From Deltaproteobacteria bacterium (GTDB lineage Bacteria > Desulfobacterota_B > Binatia > UBA9968): DNA of 9,152 bases. The translations under genes were made by a program, and so were the position numbers. The notes beneath the pieces were generated by a model, which did not search any database, had not been told where the DNA came from, and saw nothing but the letters and a program-made list of their open reading frames with translations. The DNA is taken from NCBI GenBank assembly GCA_005879255.1, contig VBKY01000329.1, positions 1 to 9,152 on the forward strand, given 5' to 3'. Positions 1-8,100 of this stretch are shown here, piece by piece (within the stretch, counting starts at the first letter, position 1; each line of letters begins with the position of its first letter).

Positions 1-257
1 TGCCGACGCTCAAGGACACCTACGATCTCGCTTACTTCGATACCGATCCGGCAGAGTCGCTGATCGATCTGGAACAATTCGAACGGCTGCTGAAACCCGC
101 CGGCCTATTGATATCCGCGAATTTATTCCTCGGGCAATATGCGCCTGATCTGCCAGGCTTGGAAAAAACCGCGGAATATCGGGAGCGAATTCTCGACAGC
201 ACGCGTTGGCTGACTAGCTATTTGCCGGATGGCACAGCGCTGAGCATCAAGCGCTGA
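1..257 (+). CDS. Class I SAM-dependent methyltransferase, C-terminal part (O-methyltransferase-like)
   Basis: Only the last 84 codons are in the window (frame beginning at base 3, TGA at 255-257); the N-terminal SAM-binding glycine loop lies to the left. The visible part has the usual second half of a Rossmann methyltransferase. It shows a strand-plus-acid segment YDLAYFDTD, a helix, then LLKPAGLLISANLF (the LLKPGG turn and next strand), and the terminal strand reading LPDGTALSIKR. This order resembles the small COMT-like family 3 O-methyltransferases, where the acid and the following Asn help hold a metal ion. The family level is inference and the substrate is unknown. The next gene starts 28 bp downstream on the same strand, so the two may be co-transcribed. 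Methyltransferase fold is fairly sure; O-methyltransferase is only likely. Confidence 0.7.
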   Translation, partial: PTLKDTYDLAYFDTDPAESLIDLEQFERLLKPAGLLISANLFLGQYAPDLPGLEKTAEYRERILDSTRWLTSYLPDGTALSIKR

Positions 258-274
258 AATTTTAGAAGACTTCG

Positions 275-279
275 TGAGG
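275..279 (+). promoter_or_regulatory. Ribosome binding site of the left substrate-binding protein
   Basis: TGAGG lies 6 nt before ATG 286. It decides the start codon: the in-frame GTG at 274 overlaps this site, so the protein should begin MKTLAAT rather than with four extra residues. Confidence 0.6.
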
Positions 280-285
280 TTAGAG

Positions 286-1338
286 ATGAAAACTCTTGCC
301 GCCACAATGTTCATCCTGTTATTTTTCTGTGCACCGGCATGGAGCCAAACCGCCAAACCATCGTCTCCCATAGAATTAGCCGCCTACACTGGTCCGGATC
401 GCGAGCGTGTGTTGTTCGAGGGCGCCAAACGCGAAGGCAAACTCGTCTGGTACACGACCTTGGCCACTGATCAAAACAAACAGATTTCCGGTGCTTTCGA
501 AAGAAAATATCCGGGCGTGAGCGTCGAAACGTTTCGCACCGGGTCGAGCGCGCTTGCGCAAAGACTACTCACCGAAGCTAAAGCGCGGCGCCACATCGCC
601 GATGCCATCGAAACGACTCCCCCAGGGCTAATGACTTTCCGCGACAGCCAGTTGTTGCTCCCCTACGCTTCGCCGCACCTTGCGGCGTTCCCGGAAGACT
701 CCAGGGAAAAGGGACCAAAGAATTTGGTGTACTGGACGATCGTCCGCGAGTCTTACGTCGGCTTCGCTTACAACAAGCGCTTCTTAAATGCCGCCGACGT
801 GCCGAAAAACTTCGACGGGCTGATGAGACCGGCGCTGCGCGACAACATGGGACTGGCCGGGGATGACACCGGAGCGCGCATTATCGGCGCGATGGTAAGA
901 GCCAAAAGCGAAGGTTTCGTGAAAAGATTGAAGGAACAGAACATCAGGATCCACATGATGGCGGGCAGCGCCCTGACTCAGCTTGTCGCCGCGGGAGAAA
1001 TATTCGCTTCGCCGAGCCAGTTCTATAGCGCGACGAATGTCGCCGCGAAAAGGGGCGCGCCGGTGGTCTGGGTACCGATGGAGCTGGTGGTCGCCAGCGC
1101 GGGGGGAGCGGCGGTCTACGCAAACAGCCAGCGACCCCACGCTGCGCTGCTCTTCGCCGATTTTCTCCTGAGCCCGGAAGGTCAAAAACTCTATGAAGAT
1201 TTATTTTTCGGCAGCGCCCAGAAAGATTATGGCTTCAAGCGCTGGTATCCCGAAAAAGGCGGGACCCTCAGTCAATACGAGGAAGCGTTGGAAAGTTGGC
1301 ACAAACTGTTGAAGGAAGTCACCCGCCGAAGCTCGTAA
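286..1338 (+). CDS. Extracellular substrate-binding protein, iron/thiamine-like (PBP2) ABC type
   Basis: A 350-residue secreted binding protein. Residues 1-20 form a signal peptide (MK, then a hydrophobic core LAATMFILLFFCAPAWS) with likely cleavage before Gln21. The mature part has features of the type 2 periplasmic binding proteins related to FbpA/AfuA. These include KREGKLVWYTTL near 48-59, a FERKYPG segment at 71-77, RHIADAIET at 102-110 in the usual DADVVE position, and the hinge-distal RGAPVVWVPMELVVAS followed by PHAALLFADFLLSPEGQ (284-300). I chose ATG 286 because GAGG at 276-279 sits 6 nt upstream and the signal peptide begins there; an in-frame GTG at 274 would overlap that ribosome site. 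No permease or ATPase lies on this strand, so it looks like an orphan receptor or one served by a distant transporter. The ligand cannot be read from sequence. It converges with the ABC operon 72 bp away. Confidence 0.88.
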   Translation: MKTLAATMFILLFFCAPAWSQTAKPSSPIELAAYTGPDRERVLFEGAKREGKLVWYTTLATDQNKQISGAFERKYPGVSVETFRTGSSALAQRLLTEAKARRHIADAIETTPPGLMTFRDSQLLLPYASPHLAAFPEDSREKGPKNLVYWTIVRESYVGFAYNKRFLNAADVPKNFDGLMRPALRDNMGLAGDDTGARIIGAMVRAKSEGFVKRLKEQNIRIHMMAGSALTQLVAAGEIFASPSQFYSATNVAAKRGAPVVWVPMELVVASAGGAAVYANSQRPHAALLFADFLLSPEGQKLYEDLFFGSAQKDYGFKRWYPEKGGTLSQYEEALESWHKLLKEVTRRSS

Positions 1339-1410
1339 CAGGGAGAAGCGTGATCGTGGTCGTGCTCGTGTTAAGGGATAACTACTCGCCTAAAGCGACG
1401 GCCTACGGCA
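1339..1410. other. Convergent intergenic gap without a recognisable terminator
   Basis: This 72 bp stretch separates the 3' ends of the left binding-protein gene (plus) and the second permease gene (minus). It contains three direct hexamers of the form NTCGTG at 1353-1370. I see no GC-rich hairpin followed by a T run on either strand. Termination here may depend on Rho, or the two transcripts may overlap. Confidence 0.4.
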
Positions 1411-2238
1411 TCAGAGCGCTCGTTCGGTCTCTTTCCACGGCGCCAGACGTTTTTGCAGCTTCTCGACAATGTTGCTGAGAATCACGCCGAGCAGCGCCAG
1501 CAAGATGACTGGAACGAAAAACTTGTCGGTTGCGAGAGCGCTGGAGTAACGAACTAAAAGAGCACCCATGCCAGTCACTGCGGTGAACATTTCCGCCGTA
1601 ATGATGCCGATCAGCGCGCGGCCCACCGCAAGACGGATACCGGCCATGATAAACGGCAACGTGGCCGGCAGGATAACCTTCGTGAAGAGCTTTCCCTCGC
1701 CCGCGCCGTAGGCGCGGCCAACCTCGACAAGCTGCGCGCTCACCGTGCGCACGCCGCTAAAGGTATTCATCAGCACGGGAAACAAACCGCTCAGAAACAC
1801 AATAGCGATCTTCGAAGAATTGCCCAGCCCGAACCAGAGGAGCAGCAGCGGGATCAGCGCGACCCGCGGAGTGGCATCAAGCGCGTAAACATAAGGGTCG
1901 AGCAAATATTCGGCGAGGCGATAGCGCCCCATCAACAAACCAATGGCAATACCGAGCACGAGCGCAATGCTCAAGCCGACAGCGAACACATGCAAGCTCC
2001 CGAGCGCGCTGCGTTGAAATTCGCCGGTGACGACAATCTGCAAGAATGCGCGGCCGATGGCGCTGGGATAAGAGAGAAAGAGCGGATTGACCTGCCGGCC
2101 GAATATTTCCCACAGCGCGATCACCACGATTATCGAAGCTGCGCGCACGGCGCCGAGATGATCGACGAGCCGGAATGGCCGCGTGAGCGGCAGATCGAGC
2201 TCGGCGAGGGCTTGTTCCTCTAAAGAATTAAGCGCCAT
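1411..2238 (-). CDS. ABC transporter permease, NitT/TauT (SsuC/TauC-like) family, second copy
   Basis: A 275-residue inner-membrane permease of the binding-protein-dependent family with about six hydrophobic segments. The EAA-type cytoplasmic loop that docks on the ATPase is visible as VEVGRAYGAGEGKLF, continuing into KVILPATLPFIMAG. Other family marks are LWEIFGR near residue 42, ATPRVALIPLLLLWFGLG and GRALIGIITAEMF. GAGG at 2243-2246 precedes ATG 2238 by 4 nt, which supports this start. It is the last gene of the operon and pairs with the upstream permease (2376-3203), to which it is clearly paralogous: equal length and the same ending, WKETERA. A 137 bp gap with a heptamer repeat separates the two. 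A weak -10-like TATATT (minus strand, 2274-2269) could allow separate transcription, but no good -35 accompanies it. Substrate unknown. Confidence 0.92.
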   Translation of the reverse strand: MALNSLEEQALAELDLPLTRPFRLVDHLGAVRAASIIVVIALWEIFGRQVNPLFLSYPSAIGRAFLQIVVTGEFQRSALGSLHVFAVGLSIALVLGIAIGLLMGRYRLAEYLLDPYVYALDATPRVALIPLLLLWFGLGNSSKIAIVFLSGLFPVLMNTFSGVRTVSAQLVEVGRAYGAGEGKLFTKVILPATLPFIMAGIRLAVGRALIGIITAEMFTAVTGMGALLVRYSSALATDKFFVPVILLALLGVILSNIVEKLQKRLAPWKETERAL

Positions 2239-2375
2239 TTTTCCTCATTACGAGAGCGGCCTGCGGGCAATATAGATAAACCGGGAACACGTCCGGTCGC
2301 GTGTGGATCGACATCCGATCCAATTCCGACGTTGAACGTTGAACCTTGAACATTGAACTTTCGAGTCCTATGGAC
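2239..2375. other. Gap between the two permease genes, with repeat and small hairpin
   Basis: 137 bp, unusually long for the inside of this operon, where the preceding genes are 2 and 44 bp apart. It holds a four-unit heptamer array (2331-2358) and a perfect 6 bp inverted repeat, GGATCG-ACATC-CGATCC (2305-2321), with no T run behind it on either strand. The ribosome site of the second permease lies at 2243-2246. The hairpin could slow or end transcription, or protect mRNA; none of this is shown by the sequence. Confidence 0.5.
2331..2358. repeat. Heptanucleotide tandem array, four units of NTTGAAC
   Basis: Four adjacent units read GTTGAAC, GTTGAAC, CTTGAAC, ATTGAAC. The period is exactly seven and only the first base varies. 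The array begins 17 nt beyond the stop codon of the first permease. The same TTGAAC core recurs at 8744-8757 and 8791-8815, always between genes. It resembles the short tandemly repeated heptamers known from intergenic DNA of several bacterial groups; no function is assigned. Confidence 0.85.
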
Positions 2376-3203
2376 CTAGCTGACCGCGCGCTCGGTTTCT
2401 TTCCAAGTTGCCAGCCGGCGTTCTAGCCATTGGGTCGCGCGGATCAAACCGACGCCCAACACCGCCAGCACGACGATCACCACGAACATCTTTGCGGTTT
2501 CAAAAATATTGCCGTACAGCGACAACATCGCGCCGAGGCCGGTGATCGCGGTGAAAAGCTCGGCGACGATCATTCCTACCAACGCGCGCCCGATGGCAAT
2601 GCGCACACCGGCCATAATAAACGGCAGCGCGGCCGGACAAATGACTTTGAAGAGAATCTGTGCCGGCGGCGCTAAATAGGCGCGCGCCACTTCGACCATT
2701 GCGGCGCTGACGTTTTTCGCGCCGCTGGCGGTGTTGATCAGGATCGGGAAAAAGGCAAAAAGAAAAACTACCACGACTTTGACGCTGAAGCCGAGTCCGA
2801 GCCACATCATGAGCAGCGGCGTGAGCGCGACCTGCGGCGTCGCATAGAGAGCATTGATCACCGGCTCACAGAACGCTTCGACCGTGCGCGACATACCCAA
2901 GACGAGTCCCAGGGCAACGCCGAGAGCCAATGATGCGAGAAAACCAACGGCGAGCGCGCTCAAGCTCACCGCCAACTGTTTGATCAATTCCCCGGAGACG
3001 ATGAGTTTGCCGAAAGCTTCGGCAACCGCGGTTGGATAAGTAAAAAGGATCGGATCGGTTTTGCGTCCGAAAAATTCCCACAGCAGCAAAAAAACCGTGA
3101 CCGAAGCCAGACGAATGAGATTTGGATGATCGTAGATCGACCGGCGCCGGTCGCGCCGGAGACCCAACTCTTCGATGATCTGTTCGTCGGTCGGAAGCGC
3201 CAT
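2376..3203 (-). CDS. ABC transporter permease, NitT/TauT (SsuC/TauC-like) family, first copy
   Basis: A 275-residue membrane permease of the same family as the next gene. It has about six hydrophobic segments, LWEFFGR near residue 41, ATPQVALTPLLMMWLGLG, the EAA-like loop VEVARAYLAPPAQILF and KVICPAALPFIMAG. The open frame runs upstream to 3281, but that part lies inside the ATPase gene and encodes an Arg-rich, non-family sequence. ATG 3203 is 2 nt past the ATPase stop codon and gives MALPTDEQ, matching the MALNSLEEQ start of the paralogue. No strong Shine-Dalgarno is seen, so translation is probably coupled to the ATPase. By hand alignment from the conserved WE-x-FGR onward, about half the positions (roughly 118 of 233) equal those of the second permease. 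The two most likely form a heterodimeric channel. Confidence 0.93.
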   Translation of the reverse strand: MALPTDEQIIEELGLRRDRRRSIYDHPNLIRLASVTVFLLLWEFFGRKTDPILFTYPTAVAEAFGKLIVSGELIKQLAVSLSALAVGFLASLALGVALGLVLGMSRTVEAFCEPVINALYATPQVALTPLLMMWLGLGFSVKVVVVFLFAFFPILINTASGAKNVSAAMVEVARAYLAPPAQILFKVICPAALPFIMAGVRIAIGRALVGMIVAELFTAITGLGAMLSLYGNIFETAKMFVVIVVLAVLGVGLIRATQWLERRLATWKETERAVS

Positions 3204-3205
3204 AG

Positions 3206-3967
3206 TTAGTCTCGCAGCGAAGCGCGCAGGCGCGCGCGCAGTTGCGCAAAGCGGGGATCGGCTTTGACGTCGCCTTCCCAACGCGGCCGCGGCAAATCGA
3301 TCTGCACCTCTTCTTTTATCCGGCCGGGGCGCGCCTGCATCACCACGACCCGATCGGAAAGGTAGATCGCCTCATCGATGCTATGCGTCACGAATACCAC
3401 GGTGGTTTCGGTCTGCGCCCAGATTTTTAATAACTCTTCCTGCAGCTGCTCGCGGGTCTGCGCGTCGACCGCGCCGAAGGGTTCGTCCATCAGCAAAATC
3501 TCCGGCTTTTTCGACAGCGCCCGGGCGATGCCGACCCGCTGCTGCATGCCGCCCGAGATCTGGTGCGGATAGTAACTCTCGAAGCCTTTGAGGCCGACCA
3601 GGTCCAGATATTTGTCGGCGACGGCGCGCCGTTCGTCCCGCGCCATGCCTTCGATCTCGAGACCGAATTCCACGTTGCTCAATACGGTGCGCCAAGGCAG
3701 CAAGCCAAATTGTTGAAACACCATGCAGCGGTCGCGTCCCGGCGCCGTGACGCATTGCTGATTCACCAGCACGTCGCCGCGGTCCGCCGCAAGCAACCCG
3801 GCGATGATCCGAATCAGCGTCGTCTTGCCGCAGCCACTTGGCCCGAGCAGAGAAACAAACTCGTTTTTGCGAATGGCGAGAGAGATGTCGTAGAGCGCGA
3901 CGAGTCCGGGCTTGCGTGGATCGTTCTGCTCAAAGAAAATCTTGGAGAGACGCCGCACCTCCAGCAT
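3206..3967 (-). CDS. ABC transporter ATP-binding protein, NitT/TauT (SsuB/TauB-like) family
   Basis: A 253-residue cytoplasmic ATPase that powers the importer. All catalytic elements are present: Walker [10 protein letters not shown] at 42-50, Q-loop glutamines at 85-86 followed by LLPW, signature SGGMQQR at 138-144, Walker B ILLMDEP at 157-163 with Glu162, D-loop GAVD at 165-168, and switch His195 in VTHSIDEA. The LLPWRTV after the Q-loop and the C-terminal IDLPRPR are typical of nitrate/sulfonate/taurine-type ATPases rather than other import families. Length is normal. It lies 44 bp after the binding-protein gene and 2 bp before the first permease, so it belongs to one operon. A GGGG near 3977 is the only purine-rich stretch close before ATG 3967. 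Family is certain; substrate is not. Confidence 0.97.
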   Translation of the reverse strand: MLEVRRLSKIFFEQNDPRKPGLVALYDISLAIRKNEFVSLLGPSGCGKTTLIRIIAGLLAADRGDVLVNQQCVTAPGRDRCMVFQQFGLLPWRTVLSNVEFGLEIEGMARDERRAVADKYLDLVGLKGFESYYPHQISGGMQQRVGIARALSKKPEILLMDEPFGAVDAQTREQLQEELLKIWAQTETTVVFVTHSIDEAIYLSDRVVVMQARPGRIKEEVQIDLPRPRWEGDVKADPRFAQLRARLRASLRD

Positions 3968-4011
3968 TCATCGGCCCCAACTGAGGTCAAAAAGATCTTA
4001 GCGCCAACGCT

Positions 4012-5001
4012 CTATTTCCGGCCCAATTCCTTGATCGCGCGATCGACGAAGCGGCGGTCGAAGAACTGATTGTACGGCATCGGCGTCTCTAGGTAACCGA
4101 CCTTTTTCAGAAACTCGACCGTGAAGTTGTACGACCCCTCGGTAATATCGCCGTTCACGCCCCACAAGCGCGGGTCGGCGAGATCGTAGGTTTTATTTAA
4201 TACTTCCACAGGCTCGTCCGGCAGGATTTTTCTTGCGACCTCGATGGTGCCGGCCTTATTCGCCGCAATCCAACGGTTGGACTCAATGATCGCCTTGGCG
4301 AGCTTATAAAGCGTGTCTGCGTTTTTTTGAATGTAGTCGTCTTTGGCCATGCCGAACTCGTACGGGATCTCGGGCAAGAGCTTGGGCACATTGACGAGAT
4401 CGATGATCTCGGGATAAGAGCCGAGCTTCGCCACTTCGGTATTGGTCACCACCGTGGTGTCGACTTTGCCGGCAATCAGAGCTTTGAAGCGATCCGCCGG
4501 CGAGCCCACGGCGACGTACTTGAACTTCTCAGGATCTAGGCCGCTGCGTTCGATCACGATGCGGGGAATATGATAGGAGATCGCGCCGATGCCGGAGACC
4601 GCCACGCTTTTGCCCACCAGCGCCTGCAACGTCGTTCCAGCTTCCCGCCGTGCGATCAGATGGTAGGGCGTGATCGGATTCGTCACCACCCATAGTTTGA
4701 TGGGAACTTTCTTCGCCGCGCCGACGATACCTTCCGTGGCGCCCATGTTGATCGACATATCGATGTCGCCCGAGAGCAGCGCCTTGACGTGCGTATTGTC
4801 GCCGCGGAACTCCACGACTTCGACGTCGAGTCCGTATTTCTTGAAGAAGCCCTTTTCGATGGCGACGTACGGCGTGATCGATTCCAGAGACGGCGGGCTT
4901 AACGAAGAGCCCATTTTAATCTTTGCGCTCTGCGCGTCGCCCAATGAAGGCAACGCCAATAGGGCACAAGCTGCACCGGTCAACGCCGATTTCCAATTCA
5001 T
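4012..5001 (-). CDS. ABC transporter substrate-binding protein, NMT1/SsuA-like (NitT/TauT family)
   Basis: A 329-residue periplasmic receptor for the importer encoded downstream. A signal peptide spans roughly residues 1-23 (MNWKSALTGAACALLALPSL, then GDA before Gln24). Family features follow: PYVAIEKGFFKKYGLDVEVV at about 44-63, LLSGDIDMSINMG, the hinge strand KLWVVTNP, LVGKSVAVSGIG at 128-139, then GLDPEKFKYVAVGSPADRFKALIAGKVD (154-181). These match the NMT1/THI5-like and SsuA/TauA/NrtA group, which binds sulfonates, nitrate, bicarbonate, pyrimidines or aromatic acids; which one cannot be read here. I chose ATG 5001 because AGGAG at 5013-5009 stands 7 nt before it and the signal peptide begins there. 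The frame is open up to an ATG at 5097, but that would add 32 residues that hide the signal sequence. First gene of the operon. Confidence 0.93.
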   Translation of the reverse strand: MNWKSALTGAACALLALPSLGDAQSAKIKMGSSLSPPSLESITPYVAIEKGFFKKYGLDVEVVEFRGDNTHVKALLSGDIDMSINMGATEGIVGAAKKVPIKLWVVTNPITPYHLIARREAGTTLQALVGKSVAVSGIGAISYHIPRIVIERSGLDPEKFKYVAVGSPADRFKALIAGKVDTTVVTNTEVAKLGSYPEIIDLVNVPKLLPEIPYEFGMAKDDYIQKNADTLYKLAKAIIESNRWIAANKAGTIEVARKILPDEPVEVLNKTYDLADPRLWGVNGDITEGSYNFTVEFLKKVGYLETPMPYNQFFDRRFVDRAIKELGRK

Positions 5002-5008
5002 GTTCGAT

Positions 5009-5013
5009 CTCCT
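5009..5013 (-). promoter_or_regulatory. Ribosome binding site of the NMT1-like binding protein
   Basis: AGGAG on the minus strand, 7 nt before ATG 5001. It is the strongest Shine-Dalgarno in the window and fixes the start over the in-frame ATG at 5097. Confidence 0.75.
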
Positions 5014-5091
5014 GCCAAGGATCTTTGTTTGAAGAAAACTTAGATTGCCATGCATAGCACGCGGGCAAATCAACTTCCACACGGCGCTACA

Positions 5092-5120
5092 ATGCAACCC
5101 CGATCGATCCCTTCTGTCAA
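5092..5120 (-). promoter_or_regulatory. Possible sigma-70 promoter of the ABC operon
   Basis: On the minus strand a perfect TTGACA (5120-5115) is followed after 17 nt by TTGCAT (5097-5092), a poor -10 that agrees with TATAAT at three of six positions. It lies about 90 bp before the first gene, in the only gap between the SNF2 gene and the operon. The -35 match and spacing favour a promoter; the weak -10 leaves it doubtful or activator-dependent. Without it, the operon would rely on read-through from the SNF2 gene. Confidence 0.3.
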
Positions 5121-5160
5121 CGGTTGGAAATCAATCCACAGTGCGGTGTCGGTCAATGCC

Positions 5161-8100
5161 TCACGACAACAGCAGTTCCAAATCTTCCTGGGTGAGACTG
5201 CGCAGCAGACTATTATCGGCGGTGATGATCGCATCCGCTAAATCGCGCTTGGATTGCTGCAATTCCAAGACCTTTTCCTCCACCGTGTCGCGGGCGATGA
5301 GACGGTAAGCAAAAACTGGACGCGTCTGGCCGATGCGATGAGCGCGATCGATCGCTTGCGCTTCCACGGCAGGATTCCACCAGGGATCTAGCAAATAGAC
5401 ATACTCGGCAGCGTGGAGATTCAATCCCAGCCCGCCGGCTTTCAAGCTAATGAGAAAAAGTTTTACGCTGGGATCGTTTTGAAACTGCTCCACCCGCGCC
5501 TGGCGGTCACGGGTGCGGCCATCTAGGTAGGCGTAAGGAATTTTCGCGGTGTCGAGCCGGTCGCGCAGGATCGCCAGCAGGCTGGTAAATTGCGAGAAGA
5601 CTAAAACTTTGTGATCTTCCTCGAGCACCTGTTCCAACTGTGCCATGAGCGTATCGATCTTGGCGCTCGACTCTGACGTTTTGCCTTTGTCGATCAGGCC
5701 AGGATGACAGGCCGCTTGGCGCAAGCGCAGCAGCGCTTCGAGCACCTGAAATTTGAATTGACCGGACCCTGCGTCCGCTCCATTCTTCAACAACCGTGCT
5801 CGGTAGTAATCACGCAATTCGTGGTACTGCTCCGTCTTGGCGGGTAATTCTCTGGCGAACTGGGCTTTGGTCCGGCGTAAAATAAACGGCCGTAGCGCGC
5901 GCGCCAGGATTTCACGAGTCTTGGCGTCCGGATTTCGGCCCGCGCCGCCGAAAATAGATGCACTGCCGAGCATGCCCGGATTGAGAAACTCGAACAGGCT
6001 CCATAGCTCGCCAAGATGATTCTCGATAGGCGTGCCGCTTAGGGCGAGTCGATGATCGGCGTTGATCAGCCGCGCAGCCTTGGCCGAAAGCGTACCGGGG
6101 TTTTTAATCGCCTGCGCTTCGTCGAGAATACAATAGTCGAAATGCACATTCTTGAAATGAATCGCGTCTCGCGTGAGCGTACCGTAGGTCGTGATCACGA
6201 GATCATACTCGCCAAAGTGGTCGCTCGGTTTATGACGAGCGGCTCCCGTGTGGTCGAGGACACTCAGTTGAGGTGCAAAACGCGCCGCTTCTTCCTTCCA
6301 ATGAAATACCAGCGAGCGTGGCACGACTACGAGTGACTGGCGCGGCGATGAACCGCGGGCACCTTCCCCTTCGGAGCGGCGCGATTCCAGTAGCGCGAGA
6401 ACCTGAATCGTCTTACCGAGCCCCATGTCATCGGCAAGGCAACCACCAAAGCCGAACTGCTGGAGAAATTTGAGCCAGCCCAACCCCTCCTGTTGATAGC
6501 CGCGCAGCTCACCGCAAAATGTCTGTGGCGGATCGGCGGCATTCACTCCGGCGAAGCCGTGTATTTGGTTGCGCACTCGATCGAACAAGGCATCGGTGCT
6601 TACCTCTGACTCGGATGCGAGCAACGCATCGAGCAGACCAACTTGTGGTCGCGTGAAGCGCAGCTGCTGACCACTGACGCTGCCCAGATCGGCCAGAAGA
6701 CGATATTTGGCGAGCCATTCTTCGGGGATGATACCCACCGTACCGTCGTCCAAACGGACGGTCTGCTCGCCATGTTTGATCGCGCGCAACAACTTGGGCA
6801 GTGACACACTAACGTCGCCAAATTGTGCAGCGCCTTCAAGGTCGAACCAATCGACGCCGGAGCTGATCTCCAGACGCATGGTTGCCGCGATGCGATAGCG
6901 TTTGCCATCCGCCTCGACGCGCCAGCCCTCTTGAGTCAGCGTCCGCACCACTTTGGCGACGCGCTCAGCCGGCAACTCCATCTGAGCGTCGCGCATCCAA
7001 TAGCCGGCGCGGAAACCGAGTTGCGCCAGGCGCGTTTGGGCAGCGGCTTCAGTCTCCAGGTTGCGCTGGATCACCCGGCGGCGTGATTTTTGATAGACGC
7101 TTCGACCCATCCGGTCGCCGGCGATCACGTTGCCGTCATAATCAAAAGACAACTCGGCGGCGACATAGTTCCGACGCCACGGGTCATGCTGTCCCGGCTT
7201 GATGACTAGGCTAGGCGTCGGATGAGCGATTACCCATTCGAATTTCAATTCCTCCGGCAGATCGAGGCGGGGTTGGGTCGGCAGCCGCAACAATTCATCC
7301 ATGAACTCGTCCGCTTCCGCCTTAGCGATGAACAGCTTCTCCTGCGCGCGCAGAACGGAGATCCAGCCAAAGGCGCCGGAGTCGTTCAAGCGGGCGATAC
7401 GCCCGTCATGAAATACCAGGCCACCGCCGATTAGAAGGTCGGCCTGCGACAGCGACAGCTCGGATTCCTTGCGAGTGAGAACGCCTCCGACACTGAATCC
7501 TTTGCGGTCATCGGACACCGTGACGCGCAGACAAAGATCCCATGGATCGCCATCGTCCCATTGCAGCGGCACATGGTTTTCACCGATGAGGGATCGTTGC
7601 AGAGAGCAACGACCCGTAGAACACATGAGCGGCAGGACGAAGTCCCACAGAGTTGGCGAAAGCGTAAAGCGATTTCCAACAGAACCCTGGGAGTACGAAG
7701 AGGAGCCATAGTCAAATTCATTGTGGGCTCCGAGGAGTGTGGCCAGAATCCGCCGGTCGGTGGCATCGGTAAGTTGGAGAATGTCGTGCGTGTAGAATTT
7801 TTTGTATTTGACCTTGCCCCAGTTGCCATCCATCTTGCGCTCGCGCTGAGCGATTTGAACCACGAGCCGCCCCGTGGCGAGCGTGGAATTGCTATCGACG
7901 AGATAAGTCAACTCCCGTTCTGTCCCTCGCCTGGAGCTGAGACGCTCCGCGTCCGCCTCCATAGCTGCCCGGAGCCTCTGGAGAGGCTGTTTCCAACTCG
8001 GCGGCAATACACTTCTCGCGCTCTGGCGCGGGCGTCGAGTTTTTTCGGTGAGCGGAGTAGGCCGGACGCTACGCAGATGCGGCGCGGCAAGCTTGCTCAG

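Noticed and set aside
784..1185. 133-residue minus-strand frame opposite the left binding protein
   Set aside because: Shadow of a well-supported gene, Arg/His-rich with no domain.
2305..2321. Intrinsic terminator between the permeases
   Set aside because: The 6 bp stem is real but no T run follows it on either strand, so it is recorded only as a hairpin.
3204..3281. 26-residue N-terminal extension of the first permease
   Set aside because: It overlaps the ATPase coding sequence, is Arg-rich and unlike the family; ATG 3203 matches the start of the paralogue.
3563..4069. 168-residue plus-strand open frame across the ATPase and its upstream gap
   Set aside because: Antisense to the Walker A region of a certain ABC ATPase; no family resemblance.
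5002..5097. 32-residue N-terminal extension of the NMT1-like binding protein
   Set aside because: It would bury the signal peptide, while a strong AGGAG stands correctly placed for ATG 5001.
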